DNA from: a virus
Reading direction: 5' to 3' (one strand)
Length of the DNA: 30,885 nt
IMG/VR virus record: IMGVR_UViG_3300021962_000421
Location: 1-30,885 of that record
Both the position numbers and the translations under genes were made by a program. Position 1 is the first letter of the stretch. Each line of letters starts with the position of its first letter. Below the pieces are notes generated by a model. The model had not been told where the DNA came from and made no database searches. It saw only the letters and a list, made by a program, of their open reading frames with translations. Below are positions 22,988 to 30,885 of the stretch, piece after piece.

Positions 22988-23144
22988 CGTTTATTTCCTC
23001 GGTTTCAATTGGTTTAACAGATTTAGGTTTCTTAACAGCAGTTGCTGGAACAGATGACCAGCCCTTGCGTTCCATATTCGGCAAGTCTTCTTCCCAGATA
23101 ACTTGGGTATCTTTGCCGTTATAAATCGTAATGCGTTTTGCCAT
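22974..23144 (-). CDS. Small structural-region protein (56 aa)
   Basis: ATG 23144 has AAGGGG six bases upstream and is preferred to the 11 codons before it, which overlap the tail terminator gene. The product begins MAKRITIYNGKDTQVIWEED and has a basic, Pro- and Lys-rich middle (AVKKPKSVKPIE) and an acidic end. It resembles short proteins often found between tail terminator and tail tube genes, also like the C-terminus of the 69-residue protein at 23900. No function is assigned. Confidence 0.6.
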   Translation of the reverse strand: MAKRITIYNGKDTQVIWEEDLPNMERKGWSSVPATAVKKPKSVKPIETEEINDGDI

Positions 23145-23154
23145 ATTATACCCC

Positions 23155-23598
23155 TTAAATCGCAGTTTCTGGGTCATTTTCGGCCACAGAATAGGTAATC
23201 TGCACCTGCATTATGCCTATACAGGCTGGCTGTTCGCCATCAGCGGAGACTTCGCTGTTAAAGCCTATAATTCTTGTGTCTTTGGCTAATCCGCCAAGCG
23301 TAACATCATCAGTTAATGCTGTTTCGACTTCCAAGGCAATCTGATCAATCGTGTTGTCATACCCGGTTGCAGCTTTAACATATAGCTCTATAACTATATT
23401 AAGCGTCCTTAAAACCGACCTGGGAGGAGTTATTGACTGATATGCAGTTGTCTCATCTTGGCTGTAAATACATAGACCTGGCAGCTTATTAGATGCTAAT
23501 GGATAGGCTCGATGATTAAATACCTTAGTGCCAGTAGTGGTTAATCCAGTACAGGCAGTAATCACCGCATCGCGTATCTGTTTTCGCATATGAGCCAT
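23155..23598 (-). CDS. Tail terminator, gpU-like (147 aa)
   Basis: The protein has the gpU-type layout: an N-terminal helix (MRKQIRDAVITACTGL), a strand pair (KLPGLCIYSQDET), TLNIVIELYVKA, then a helix IDQIALEVETALTDDVTLG and a last strand (IGIMQVQITYSVAEND). Such proteins cap the finished tail tube and form the junction with the head. It lies directly after the FII-like gene (TAATG) and before the tube, as in lambda. Confidence 0.78.
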   Translation of the reverse strand: MAHMRKQIRDAVITACTGLTTTGTKVFNHRAYPLASNKLPGLCIYSQDETTAYQSITPPRSVLRTLNIVIELYVKAATGYDNTIDQIALEVETALTDDVTLGGLAKDTRIIGFNSEVSADGEQPACIGIMQVQITYSVAENDPETAI

Positions 23599-23903
23599 TA
23601 GTTAAGCTCCAACACTAATTCGCTCATGCCATTGCCATCAGACATAATAACCTTGATGGTATACGCAACAGAGTCAATCTCCAAAGCATCGCCCTCTACA
23701 GAGCCAGTAATATCAGCAGTCTTGCAAAAGAATCTTGGTTGCTGCATTGCAATCCCTACTCGGCCACCGGCTTCGACTTCCTCGTATACGTTATCAAAGA
23801 TACCTTTTACGACTTTATGCGAGCCACTAACCGGATCAAATATAGCATCGACACCAAAGTCGGCTAACATTGCATTTCTTTCTGCTGCTGTTTCTACTGT
23901 CAT
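23598..23903 (-). CDS. Head-tail joining protein, gpFII-like (101 aa)
   Basis: A small beta-barrel type protein: FGVDAIFDPVSGSHKVVKGI near the N-terminus, then a long flexible segment, and ALEIDSVAYTIKVIMSDGNG with a final LVLELN strand. This matches the lambda gpFII family, which completes the head and forms the surface that receives the tail. It overlaps the upstream gene by four bases (ATGA) and the U-like gene by one. The position between capsid and tail terminator supports the call. Confidence 0.75.
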   Translation of the reverse strand: MTVETAAERNAMLADFGVDAIFDPVSGSHKVVKGIFDNVYEEVEAGGRVGIAMQQPRFFCKTADITGSVEGDALEIDSVAYTIKVIMSDGNGMSELVLELN

Positions 23904-24109
23904 TGTTTAGCTGGTCTGCCTCTTTTCTTTGGCGCTTCAACCGAATTTTCCAGGCCAACAGATCGATCTATTACTAATTCTTTTTCTGCAGCAGGGATTA
24001 TTCTTCCCATGCCCAGAAGAGCGTTAACATTTTCTATAACATCGATAACTTCGCCCTTTTGGCGAACTACCTTATCGATTACACAACTTTTAATGACTTC
24101 GTATTTCAT
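23900..24109 (-). CDS. Small protein after the capsid gene (69 aa)
   Basis: ATG 24109 has GGAG six bases upstream. The product opens MKYEVIKSCVIDKVVRQKGE, a small strand-rich domain, and ends with KKRGRPAKQ, an AT-hook-like basic tail. Proteins of this design are common directly after the major capsid gene in siphoviruses, at the place of lambda gpFI. It could help packaging or head completion; this is inference. It comes right after the terminator-like hairpin. Confidence 0.65.
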   Translation of the reverse strand: MKYEVIKSCVIDKVVRQKGEVIDVIENVNALLGMGRIIPAAEKELVIDRSVGLENSVEAPKKRGRPAKQ

Positions 24110-24120
24110 ATTTTCTCCTA

Positions 24121-24146
24121 AGAAAAGGGCGGGTCGAAACCCGCCC
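24121..24146 (-). terminator. Intrinsic terminator after the capsid gene
   Basis: On the minus strand, a perfect eight-base stem (GGGCGGGT / ACCCGCCC) with a UUCG loop (24127-24146) is followed by TTTTCTT. It lies between the capsid stop and the next ribosome site. A second small inverted repeat (about 24156-24170) covers the capsid stop codon. Partial termination here would give high capsid and lower connector/tail expression. Confidence 0.8.
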
Positions 24147-24161
24147 CCATCCTAGTGCTTA

Positions 24162-26423
24162 TTAAGCACCATCGTTACCGAAAGCGAAGCTAACAGCGTG
24201 ACGTACTGCTACGTCAACTGATTGCAACGCAACGACACGGATAGTGCCAGATGTAGAAGCGGTGTATGGATCTACAATGATATCCAAGCCGCCAAACATA
24301 CCGATCAACAGATCTGCGTAGTTACCGAAGTACAGGTTACCAGCAGTACACTGATTTGACACGATAGTGCGATATCCATTCATTGTGCCACCCGGCTCGA
24401 TAACATATACGGCTGTGCCAGAAGACTTTTCAACGGTCTTCAGAGCGCCGTACATAGAAGCAGGCAGGATGTATGCCAGATTGCCCATAAGAGCGTTGTC
24501 TTCCGCAATAGCAGTTTCAAGAGTTACTACTTCAGCGAAAGTTGGGTTTGCAGCAGCAAATGCTGTTACAGTGTTAACGCCGGAGGTATTCAAAATACCA
24601 GTCGGCTGACCAGATGAACCTGAGCCTTCGAGGCCAGCTTTATCAATAGCCAGAGCAATTGCAGAAGTCAGATCATTTCGGATCAGGGCTTCTACAGCCA
24701 TAGAGCTTTGGATCAGAAGCTGACGGGTTACGTCAGTAAATGCACCCAGAGTCTTCGGAGTCATAGAGACTTGACCAACGGTCATTTCGCTCTCAGACGC
24801 AGCGCCACCTTCAGTTGCAATCCAAGCAGCAGTTGCAGCAGCGGTCTTCTTGGGGATTTTGACATCACCAGACAGGCCGTTCAGCATAGTTGCACCAGCT
24901 TGCATTACGCTAGAAGCATTACGCAGCACATCGATGAAATCACCGCCACGGAAGTCGTCGGTAAACAGAGCGGATTCATCTGATGAATTCAGATCACGCT
25001 TCCAGTTACGCAGCACTTCAGCAGGCAGCATGATGCCTTGAGCTGCGCGACCATACTGCTCTGCTGCAGCCTGAGAAGCTTCAAACTCAAACGCAGCAGC
25101 TTGCTGTGCGCGACGATCTGTCGGGTTGGCAAGGGCGTGGATCGCACGAACAAGAGAGAAACGCTTAACGTCCTTCTTGCTCATACCGATGTCTTGATTT
25201 TCGAGAGCGCGTTCGCTGCCGATTTTCTCAAGCACAATTCCACGGAACTCTTCAATTGAAGTGCCTTCAGCAATGGCTTTACGAGCAAGCTCGGATTGAC
25301 CATGACGCTGACCAAGCTCAAGGATTTGAGCTGCATTTTTGCTGGCTGCTTGACGGGCTTGAGCCTCAACAGCCGCGATATCTACTTCAGACATTTTACT
25401 GTCCTCCACATAAGTTACGATTTCGGGTTTATTTGTCTGCTCGCATGATCGCCCAACGCCAACTGTCACATCGGCAGGAATAGACACCAGACTTGCTTCC
25501 AGTGGTCTCCAAGATCTAGCTATATAGGTTTCGCTATTCCGAGAGTCCTTTTCCATTTTGCTAATTGAATATCCGACACTAATGTTAGCGCGAATACCAT
25601 CTAGCACATCATCGAACGCCTCTCTAGCAAGTGCGCCTCTTCCAAAGCGTACTGTCGCTCGCAGTCTACGAGCCGAGCTATCAAGGTCTACCGATTCTAT
25701 TACGCCAATCTGTTTCTCTGGATCGTGATCCAATAGAAGTGGCGCTCTGCCAGATGCCAAGAACGACAAATCAATCGCTTCGGCTGTATGTTCCAATACT
25801 TCATTACCAAATGAGCGAGCAACAGGCTCCTCTGACGAAATGGCAATCTTAACTGTTCGCTTTTCCTCATCGATAGGAGAAGCATCCAAAGACATAGCGC
25901 GGTGAACGAGATCTAAATCAGCTTTTCTCTCGTCTACCTCTGCAACGACTTCCTCTGAGGCTGCTTCTACAACAACTTCCTCTGATTCTTCGCTAACAGT
26001 GTCTTGAATTGCTATTTCGATAGTTTCTTCGACATTGTTTTCATCAGTCATGTCACGTTCCTCAGTTTCCATGCTTCTTTCATCAATACTTTTAAGTCTA
26101 GCTACAATGCGCTTTGACCATGTGGCCCCAGCATCGCCGCCCCACAGATTCCAAGCAATCCTTCCTGCGCTAGGAAATCCTTCTTCTCCAGAACTAAAGC
26201 CTTCCGCTTGCTTATCAACTTCATGCCTGGCAAAAAACGAATACATTCTTTTAACAGTATCAAAGCTGAGATTTCGTCGATTGATGATATCTCTAGCCCT
26301 GGCAACACCAACCTCTGTGCCGCCTCTGCCATATTCATCACGCCAATCAAGCCCTTGGCGAGCTGCTGAAACCATTCCGTCGGTAGGAACGGTGCTTATT
26401 TCAACGCCTTTATATTTCGCCAT
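24162..26423 (-). CDS. Prohead protease fused to major capsid protein, with extra N-terminal domain (753 aa)
   Basis: Three parts in one frame. Residues 1-115: a domain with GLDWRDEYGRGGTEVGVARARDI and a W/G-rich block (AWNLWGGDAG), which I recall from some phage protease and head proteins. Residues 115-180: acidic linker (Glu/Val runs). Residues about 180-330: HK97-type prohead protease, with LLLDHDPEKQIG (H233) and PLEASLVSIPADV (S311/S314) as the likely catalytic His and Ser. Residues about 345-410: helical scaffold-like segment. Residues about 415-753: HK97-fold major capsid protein (AAWIATEGG, VTRQLLIQSS, GSGSSGQPTGIL). The protease probably frees the capsid part. I start at ATG 26423; nine codons earlier is weaker. 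It overlaps the portal gene by 14 bases. Confidence 0.9.
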   Translation of the reverse strand: MAKYKGVEISTVPTDGMVSAARQGLDWRDEYGRGGTEVGVARARDIINRRNLSFDTVKRMYSFFARHEVDKQAEGFSSGEEGFPSAGRIAWNLWGGDAGATWSKRIVARLKSIDERSMETEERDMTDENNVEETIEIAIQDTVSEESEEVVVEAASEEVVAEVDERKADLDLVHRAMSLDASPIDEEKRTVKIAISSEEPVARSFGNEVLEHTAEAIDLSFLASGRAPLLLDHDPEKQIGVIESVDLDSSARRLRATVRFGRGALAREAFDDVLDGIRANISVGYSISKMEKDSRNSETYIARSWRPLEASLVSIPADVTVGVGRSCEQTNKPEIVTYVEDSKMSEVDIAAVEAQARQAASKNAAQILELGQRHGQSELARKAIAEGTSIEEFRGIVLEKIGSERALENQDIGMSKKDVKRFSLVRAIHALANPTDRRAQQAAAFEFEASQAAAEQYGRAAQGIMLPAEVLRNWKRDLNSSDESALFTDDFRGGDFIDVLRNASSVMQAGATMLNGLSGDVKIPKKTAAATAAWIATEGGAASESEMTVGQVSMTPKTLGAFTDVTRQLLIQSSMAVEALIRNDLTSAIALAIDKAGLEGSGSSGQPTGILNTSGVNTVTAFAAANPTFAEVVTLETAIAEDNALMGNLAYILPASMYGALKTVEKSSGTAVYVIEPGGTMNGYRTIVSNQCTAGNLYFGNYADLLIGMFGGLDIIVDPYTASTSGTIRVVALQSVDVAVRHAVSFAFGNDGA

Positions 26424-27888
26424 CGGTAAGATCAGGCTCCTGTGGTACAAATTGCGCTCCGTATGGTTCTAAAGCGTATTTTATCCCAAACTGATCAGCT
26501 AACTTCTTGTCTCGCTGAATCTGAGACATCAACTCTTCAGCATCCTTTCCATACTGACTTGCAACATCTTGTATAGAAAGTATACCACTCTTTAATCCAA
26601 CGACTGAGGCGTTCATTTCTTTCAGGGGGTCTATCCATGACCATCCCTTACCCCTGAATTCAGATGATGACGAGAATTTATCATATGTTGATAACGGCAA
26701 ACCGATCACATTCATTTCCATCGCGCTCTGTAACCAGGCTTCATATACCGGGCGAACAAAGTGATCAATCATAAATTGCTGAACATCTCGGTAGAAATCG
26801 CGCTCTTCTAGAGATCCTTGCCGAATACTTGAATAGCTTGTTGATTCCAGATCGTTTGAAAGCGATGTGTAACTAACACCAAGAGCGGAAGCTATCGACT
26901 TCAAAACAGACTTATGGAAGCTCTCAAACTCATTATTTGGGTTTTGCGGATCAAATGTCTTGAAATCAACACCAGTAGGCAATTGATGGAATGTGCCAGG
27001 CTCTGCATCCATGAGAGGAATCTGTCCATCCATATCATCTGCGACAAATCCATCACCACCAGGCGAAGTAAAGAAACCCATTTTGCTGGCCCCAACTCTG
27101 GCAGCAATGAGTGAGGCTTCGACGTATGCGCCTAATTGCTTGATCCCAGCCATTGCCGGAGACATCCAAGGCTCACCGCGAGTTTGTCCTGATCTCAGTG
27201 GAATAAAGACATGAATTACTCGCTCGGCAGGAATTCTGGTGGTCTTTTTAGATACAGACATCGTAGTAAAATCATAATCACCAGGATGATAAGTCGTGAA
27301 ATGATAAGCAATCGGCTTCTTGAACTTATTAAGCTCAATACCCATGCGAATTTCATTTCCATTGTCCAATTTCTCGTTTTTAGTCTCATCAACTTGATCA
27401 GACTCGATGAATTCAATGGCAAATGAGTCTTTAAATGCGCTTCCTCGATGTTTTACGATAAAAACCTCGCCATCACGCGCCAAGGCTTCTAAACAGAGTT
27501 TTTGAGCATCAACCCAAGTAATTCTTCCGTCTACAGTAGGATTTCCTAGTTTTCCCCACTGTAAAAACGCTTTTTCTATCTTTGAATTACCATTTTCATC
27601 CAGATTTCCTTGCGAATCCTGTGCCTTAACTTGCAAACCAAAGCCCTTTCCGCCAACAACATTGGTCTTTAGCAGGTTTATATAGCGCTTGGCATATTGA
27701 TTATTTCTTACCAAATCACGCGATCTTCCGCGAATAGTCTTCAGTACAGGGCTTAATTCTGAGTCAGCAGAGCGTTCAGATGCGCCAAAATCAGAAAAGA
27801 GCCGACCTGGATTGGCGGATGCATAAGTTCGTTTCAACATTTTAGGCTCTGGCTTTGTTTTCTGCTTGAATATGTCGAAAATCGCCAT
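26410..27888 (-). CDS. Portal protein, lambda gpB family (492 aa)
   Basis: A typical lambda-family portal: TYASANPGRLFSDFGAS near the start, VLKTIRGRSRDLVRNNQYAKRYINLLKTNVVG next, then a central RVIHVFIPLRSGQTRGEPWM segment and ALGVSYTSLSNDLESTSYSSIR, RDFYRDVQQFMIDHFVRPVY. It forms the twelve-fold ring for DNA entry and tail attachment. GAGG lies six bases before ATG 27888. The length is close to that of gpB (533). It is followed directly by the protease-capsid gene; there is no separate gpC-type protease or gpD-type decoration gene. Confidence 0.93.
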   Translation of the reverse strand: MAIFDIFKQKTKPEPKMLKRTYASANPGRLFSDFGASERSADSELSPVLKTIRGRSRDLVRNNQYAKRYINLLKTNVVGGKGFGLQVKAQDSQGNLDENGNSKIEKAFLQWGKLGNPTVDGRITWVDAQKLCLEALARDGEVFIVKHRGSAFKDSFAIEFIESDQVDETKNEKLDNGNEIRMGIELNKFKKPIAYHFTTYHPGDYDFTTMSVSKKTTRIPAERVIHVFIPLRSGQTRGEPWMSPAMAGIKQLGAYVEASLIAARVGASKMGFFTSPGGDGFVADDMDGQIPLMDAEPGTFHQLPTGVDFKTFDPQNPNNEFESFHKSVLKSIASALGVSYTSLSNDLESTSYSSIRQGSLEERDFYRDVQQFMIDHFVRPVYEAWLQSAMEMNVIGLPLSTYDKFSSSSEFRGKGWSWIDPLKEMNASVVGLKSGILSIQDVASQYGKDAEELMSQIQRDKKLADQFGIKYALEPYGAQFVPQEPDLTDGEI

Positions 27889-28470
27889 TTAGAACCTCAC
27901 TTTGATAGTGGATACGCCTTTACGTCCACTTTTAGCGTCTAAAGCTGCTTTCTGGCGAATTACTTCTGATCGATAGTAATCTCTGGCCTCTAACAGCTCC
28001 GTAAATGACATCTTTGTTAACGATCTACCTGCAATCGAGTAGGAAGATACGTCAGAGTCAGCTTTGCCTGATAAAATACTTTCAATCTTATCAACCATAA
28101 TCTCTGCATGGCTGCGAAGATCTGTTCCTGGGATATCAAGATCAGCTATTACCTTGAATTGGCCCCTAGAAAGTATTCTCCTGGCTGAATCGCTATTGCG
28201 AACTATCTCTTTCTGCCATGCATAAACACCAGGTGCATACGCGCTGGTGACACTGCTTGCAGCAGTTATTAAATAATGTGTTGATTGACTTGATGCAGTG
28301 ATTTGAAATTCATCACGCTTGCCAGATATCCTAGCGGTGTAAATCAGTGTGTAATCATCAGTAGGGTAGTCGGCAACAAGATCAGATATCTTCCATTGAA
28401 CGAAATCGCCTGCAACAATCTCTAGGGGTTCCCCTTCAGGCGCATTTGTCGAATCAAATACGTTTGCCAT
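27889..28470 (-). CDS. gpW-like head-tail joining protein with N-terminal Ig-like domain (193 aa)
   Basis: The last 55 residues (SYSIAGRSLTKMSFTELLEAR, then DYYRSEVIRQK and a basic, strand-like end) resemble lambda gpW, which seals the portal after packaging; gpW itself is 68 residues and sits at the same place between terminase and portal. The first 125 residues are a beta-sandwich with DYTLIYTARISGKRDEF and APGVYAWQKEIVRNSD, similar in design to the BppU-type protein at 15430. So it appears to be a fusion of an Ig-like domain and gpW. AAGGA lies seven bases before ATG 28470. Confidence 0.7.
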   Translation of the reverse strand: MANVFDSTNAPEGEPLEIVAGDFVQWKISDLVADYPTDDYTLIYTARISGKRDEFQITASSQSTHYLITAASSVTSAYAPGVYAWQKEIVRNSDSARRILSRGQFKVIADLDIPGTDLRSHAEIMVDKIESILSGKADSDVSSYSIAGRSLTKMSFTELLEARDYYRSEVIRQKAALDAKSGRKGVSTIKVRF

Positions 28471-28484
28471 CTAGTTATCCTTCT

Positions 28485-30320
28485 TTACCGCCAAGAATTA
28501 ACGAAATTCTTGCTTGTTTTCGGTATGAACGGCTGTTTTTTAGCAGCCGGTTGCTTTTTCTTAACAGGTTCATGCGCCTGCTGATTAAGTTTATCGGCAA
28601 GCGCATTTATATTGATTCCGATTATACCATACGCAGCAATAGCATAAACGAAGCAGTCCAGCGCCTCGTTTCTAGGGCGCATTTTCTGGAATATCCTCTT
28701 CTTGAACCCCCTGTGATAGCGAGTAACAATCTTCTCTGCTGTCAGTTGCCTAAAGTATTCTTCGTTAAGTGTATCACTAAAATGAATATATCCTGCCCCG
28801 ATATCACTTATACGCAGCCTAGCAAACAGCAGGTCTTTTGCTGTGTCTACACCTATAGGAAATAACGGGCATCTGCTAATGTTATTTTTTGATGGTCTGC
28901 TGACAATTGCTCTGCCTTCACCACCAACACCCTTGATCGCAAATACTCGTCTTCCTGCATTCTTTTTTGCATAAGCATACACTGAGTTTGTGTAGTGACC
29001 GCCTGAGTCAATACAGGTTCCCCTGATTGGCAGTTCTCTATCATCATGTGTTGTATACGTTCTAAAGAGATGACTGTCCAAACTAGCCCACAAATGAGGA
29101 GTAGACGGATCACCGTACATGACTTGGTGATCAATAACCCAACTTTCATCGTCCCTTCCCCATCCGATAATACTTATTTCGAGTCGATCATCTTGTACGT
29201 CAACGCCAGCAGTAAGCATCAGACATTCTTCTGGCACTTTGTTATCAAATGACTCTTTTCTGTCCTGAAGGTTGTAAACATCGATCTCTTCACCTTCGTC
29301 TTCCCAGGAACGGCCTAGATAAGTGTTATTCCATACTTTTAGCTGCTCCGGGTTCTTCCTGACAGATAAGAATTCTCTAACTCCGTCAGAAAGTGGTGTC
29401 CAGGGAGAGTAGAGCGCCGATATAGCGAATCCAGCAATACCATTAAAAGGCTCTTCAGCTATCCATTCGCCATGTCTGACAGCTTTGCGTCTATCAGCAT
29501 CAGTCCAGATAACAGCGCATTCTTCGCACTTATATCCCGCGGTGTTCGGATCATTATCAGTCCAAGTCACATTCGCCCATACCAATGTCTGTTTATGATC
29601 GCAATGTGGGCAGGGGACGTAATAATGTCTCTTGTCTGATTTCTCAAAAGCATCTTCGATCCTTGATGCTCCCTTGATTGTTGGAGTAGACACCATCACG
29701 ATCTTGCGATCCCAGAATGTCGATGCCCGTTTTCTCGCCAATTGAATCGGATCGCCTTCTGATCCCGCTGAGACCGGATATCGATCAACCTCATCGCAAA
29801 GAACCAGTCTAACTGGCCTCGATGCCAAGCTTGACGGGCTATTCGCCCCAACCAGGGTGATTGCTCCGCCAGGGAAGATCTTGTGCAAAGTCGTATTGCC
29901 AGAATCTCTAGCTCTGGGTGACTTCACTTTGTTCTTCAGGCATGGAGTAGATGCCAGTAATCCATTCGCAACTCGATCTTTTGAGAACGCTTGCGCCATG
30001 TCCAAGCTTGGTTGAAGCATCAACATTGGGCAGGGATCGTTATCGATGTGATAACCAATGATGTTCAACAGCGCCTCAGACTTACCGAGCTGCGCCGCAG
30101 ACATGATCACCACTTCTTTATTGCGAGGATCGGAACAGGCATCCATCAAGCCACGCTGATATTCCGCCCTGGATGTGTACCAGCGACCTGGTTCTGCACT
30201 GCTTTGGCTATCAAGCCTTCGCTCTCGATCAGCCCATTCAGAGATCGTCAGCTTTGGCGGAGGTCTGAGAACCCCCATTCCTTTCATCAGGATCTCTTTG
30301 ACGTTGCCGAATGAATTCAT
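28485..30320 (-). CDS. terL: Terminase large subunit, lambda gpA family (611 aa)
   Basis: The packaging motor and cutter. KLTISEWADRERRLDSQSSAEPGRW at the N-terminus, the ATPase P-loop variant SAAQLGKSEALLNI (about residues 72-85), the Walker B strand VRLVLCDEVDRYP, a zinc-finger-like CPHC...CEEC pair in the middle, and the nuclease domain beginning GVDVQDDRLEISIIGWG all match gpA. The C-terminus is Lys/Pro/Gln-rich. I start at ATG 30320, where GGAGG lies upstream and the distance to EWAD matches gpA; the frame stays open to 30401 but only by overlap with the small subunit gene. A second start at 30287 is possible. Confidence 0.94.
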   Translation of the reverse strand: MNSFGNVKEILMKGMGVLRPPPKLTISEWADRERRLDSQSSAEPGRWYTSRAEYQRGLMDACSDPRNKEVVIMSAAQLGKSEALLNIIGYHIDNDPCPMLMLQPSLDMAQAFSKDRVANGLLASTPCLKNKVKSPRARDSGNTTLHKIFPGGAITLVGANSPSSLASRPVRLVLCDEVDRYPVSAGSEGDPIQLARKRASTFWDRKIVMVSTPTIKGASRIEDAFEKSDKRHYYVPCPHCDHKQTLVWANVTWTDNDPNTAGYKCEECAVIWTDADRRKAVRHGEWIAEEPFNGIAGFAISALYSPWTPLSDGVREFLSVRKNPEQLKVWNNTYLGRSWEDEGEEIDVYNLQDRKESFDNKVPEECLMLTAGVDVQDDRLEISIIGWGRDDESWVIDHQVMYGDPSTPHLWASLDSHLFRTYTTHDDRELPIRGTCIDSGGHYTNSVYAYAKKNAGRRVFAIKGVGGEGRAIVSRPSKNNISRCPLFPIGVDTAKDLLFARLRISDIGAGYIHFSDTLNEEYFRQLTAEKIVTRYHRGFKKRIFQKMRPRNEALDCFVYAIAAYGIIGININALADKLNQQAHEPVKKKQPAAKKQPFIPKTSKNFVNSWR

Positions 30321-30807
30321 AATCGGCCAATTCCTCCAGTGCCTCTCGGATATGTTCGTCCACAAGCTGCTGCGCTTCTGCCGGGTCATCCATGTCAGCA
30401 ACCAAGGTCGCTACCTTGCTTGGTATTGCCAAAAGCTTCCCTTTACAATCCATCAGTATCGATTGCCAGTCTGAAAGAACATCCTCGACCCTGACAAGCT
30501 CGCCAGACATCTCCATGACTTCCATTTCGGCCTTGTCAGCCTGCATTTTGGTCAATCTGGCCTTTTCCTCGTGAAAATCCAGCACACCTTCAACTGTCTG
30601 AGCTGATGCCTTGTTTTTTAGCTTCTTCAGATAGTTTCGGAGGCTGACAACCAGGTCATATGAGCCGTATTTGGGCTGTACCAAGATGTCTTCTTTTTTG
30701 AGAGCAGTCAGCATCTGCGGTGTGCAGTCCATGATCTCTGTCATGACATCTGCATTTACGATGATCTGATTGTCTTTTTGCTCGACTCTGATGACTTTTT
30801 TTCTCAT
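30238..30807 (-). CDS. terS: Terminase small subunit, Nu1-like (189 aa)
   Basis: The first 60 residues hold a winged helix-turn-helix (IIVNADVMTEIMDCTPQMLTALKK, then a LVQPKYGSYDL wing), the DNA-binding part that recognises the packaging site. Residues 65-150 are long charged helices (EEKARLTKMQADKAEMEVMEM, DCKGKLLAIPSKVA) as in Nu1-type subunits that oligomerise and bind the large subunit. It precedes and overlaps the large subunit by 83 bases. ATG 30807 has only a weak ribosome site; a frameshifted TTG frame lies upstream. Confidence 0.85.
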   Translation of the reverse strand: MRKKVIRVEQKDNQIIVNADVMTEIMDCTPQMLTALKKEDILVQPKYGSYDLVVSLRNYLKKLKNKASAQTVEGVLDFHEEKARLTKMQADKAEMEVMEMSGELVRVEDVLSDWQSILMDCKGKLLAIPSKVATLVADMDDPAEAQQLVDEHIREALEELADYEFIRQRQRDPDERNGGSQTSAKADDL

Positions 30808-30863
30808 TAATCGATTTTACCGATAGATATGCTTCAATGAAACTATTTTTTCTATCACTAGGC

Positions 30864-30885
30864 AAAAACCGAGGCGCGAAACACT
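30864..30885 (-). terminator. Possible 3' arm and U-run of a terminator cut by the right edge
   Basis: At the edge the minus strand reads CGCGCCTCGGTTTTTG. A G+C-rich arm followed by five T is what the second half of an intrinsic terminator looks like; its partner CCGAGGCG would lie beyond the window. If so, the packaging genes start a new transcription unit here. The remaining bases to 30808 hold no clear promoter that I can support. Confidence 0.3.

Noticed and set aside
30656-30865. Minus-strand frame from a TTG at 30865 overlapping the terminase small subunit
   Set aside because: Most of it is out of frame with the Nu1-like gene; the offset is +1, so a simple -1 slip on the A-run would not join them.
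1-30885. Integrase, attachment site, repressor or tRNA genes
   Set aside because: I looked for tyrosine/serine recombinase motifs, Cro/CI-type proteins and tRNA cloverleaves and saw none, so prophage status cannot be claimed.

Overview
The window is a stretch of a double-stranded DNA tailed phage (or prophage) with a long non-contractile, lambda/siphovirus-type tail. Every protein gene I can support lies on the minus strand, so the functional order runs from right (30885) to left (1). The packaging and head genes are lambda-like. The fibre-side proteins, the metallophosphoesterase and the 192/184-residue tail-tip pair resemble types I know mainly from phages of aquatic Gammaproteobacteria. 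That host is an inference from style, not from a marker gene. No integrase, repressor, tRNA or clear host gene is in the window, so lytic or temperate life cannot be decided.

From right to left: packaging (terminase small and large subunits, 28485-30807); head (gpW-like joining protein with an Ig-like N-terminus, portal, and one 753-residue polypeptide joining a novel-looking N-terminal domain, a prohead protease and the major capsid protein, 24162-28470); connector and tail (FII-like and U-like proteins, tail tube, a tail assembly chaperone pair made by a -1 frameshift on an A-run, tape measure, 20242-24109); tail tip and fibres (two tip proteins, a J-like protein, an Ig-like protein, an 18-residue-repeat protein, a 1443-residue fibre and small accessory proteins, 8179-20245); lysis (membrane proteins, a three-helix holin and a T4-type lysozyme, 6650-8141); then a metallophosphoesterase and a recombination set (ERF annealing protein, YqaJ-type exonuclease, SSB, NinG-like nuclease, 2079-6669); then small zinc-finger, membrane and hypothetical proteins and the start of an SF2 helicase cut by the left edge.

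Most genes overlap by 1-20 bases (ATGA, TAATG, GTGA, TTGA junctions) or are separated by a few bases, which points to long co-transcribed, translationally coupled operons. A clear hairpin plus U-run follows the capsid gene and probably lowers expression of the genes after it.

The most interesting part is about 450 bases (roughly 1410-1858) that hold no believable gene but are full of RNA structure: a pseudoknot-like core, two cUUCGg tetraloops and a GAGA tetraloop. Wobble pairs and tetraloops all favour an RNA made from the minus strand. Its core resembles the HEARO/omega-RNA class (guide RNAs of IscB/IsrB nucleases) as I remember it, yet no IscB/IsrB gene is adjacent. It may be an orphan, phage-borne guide-type RNA or an undescribed large phage RNA.
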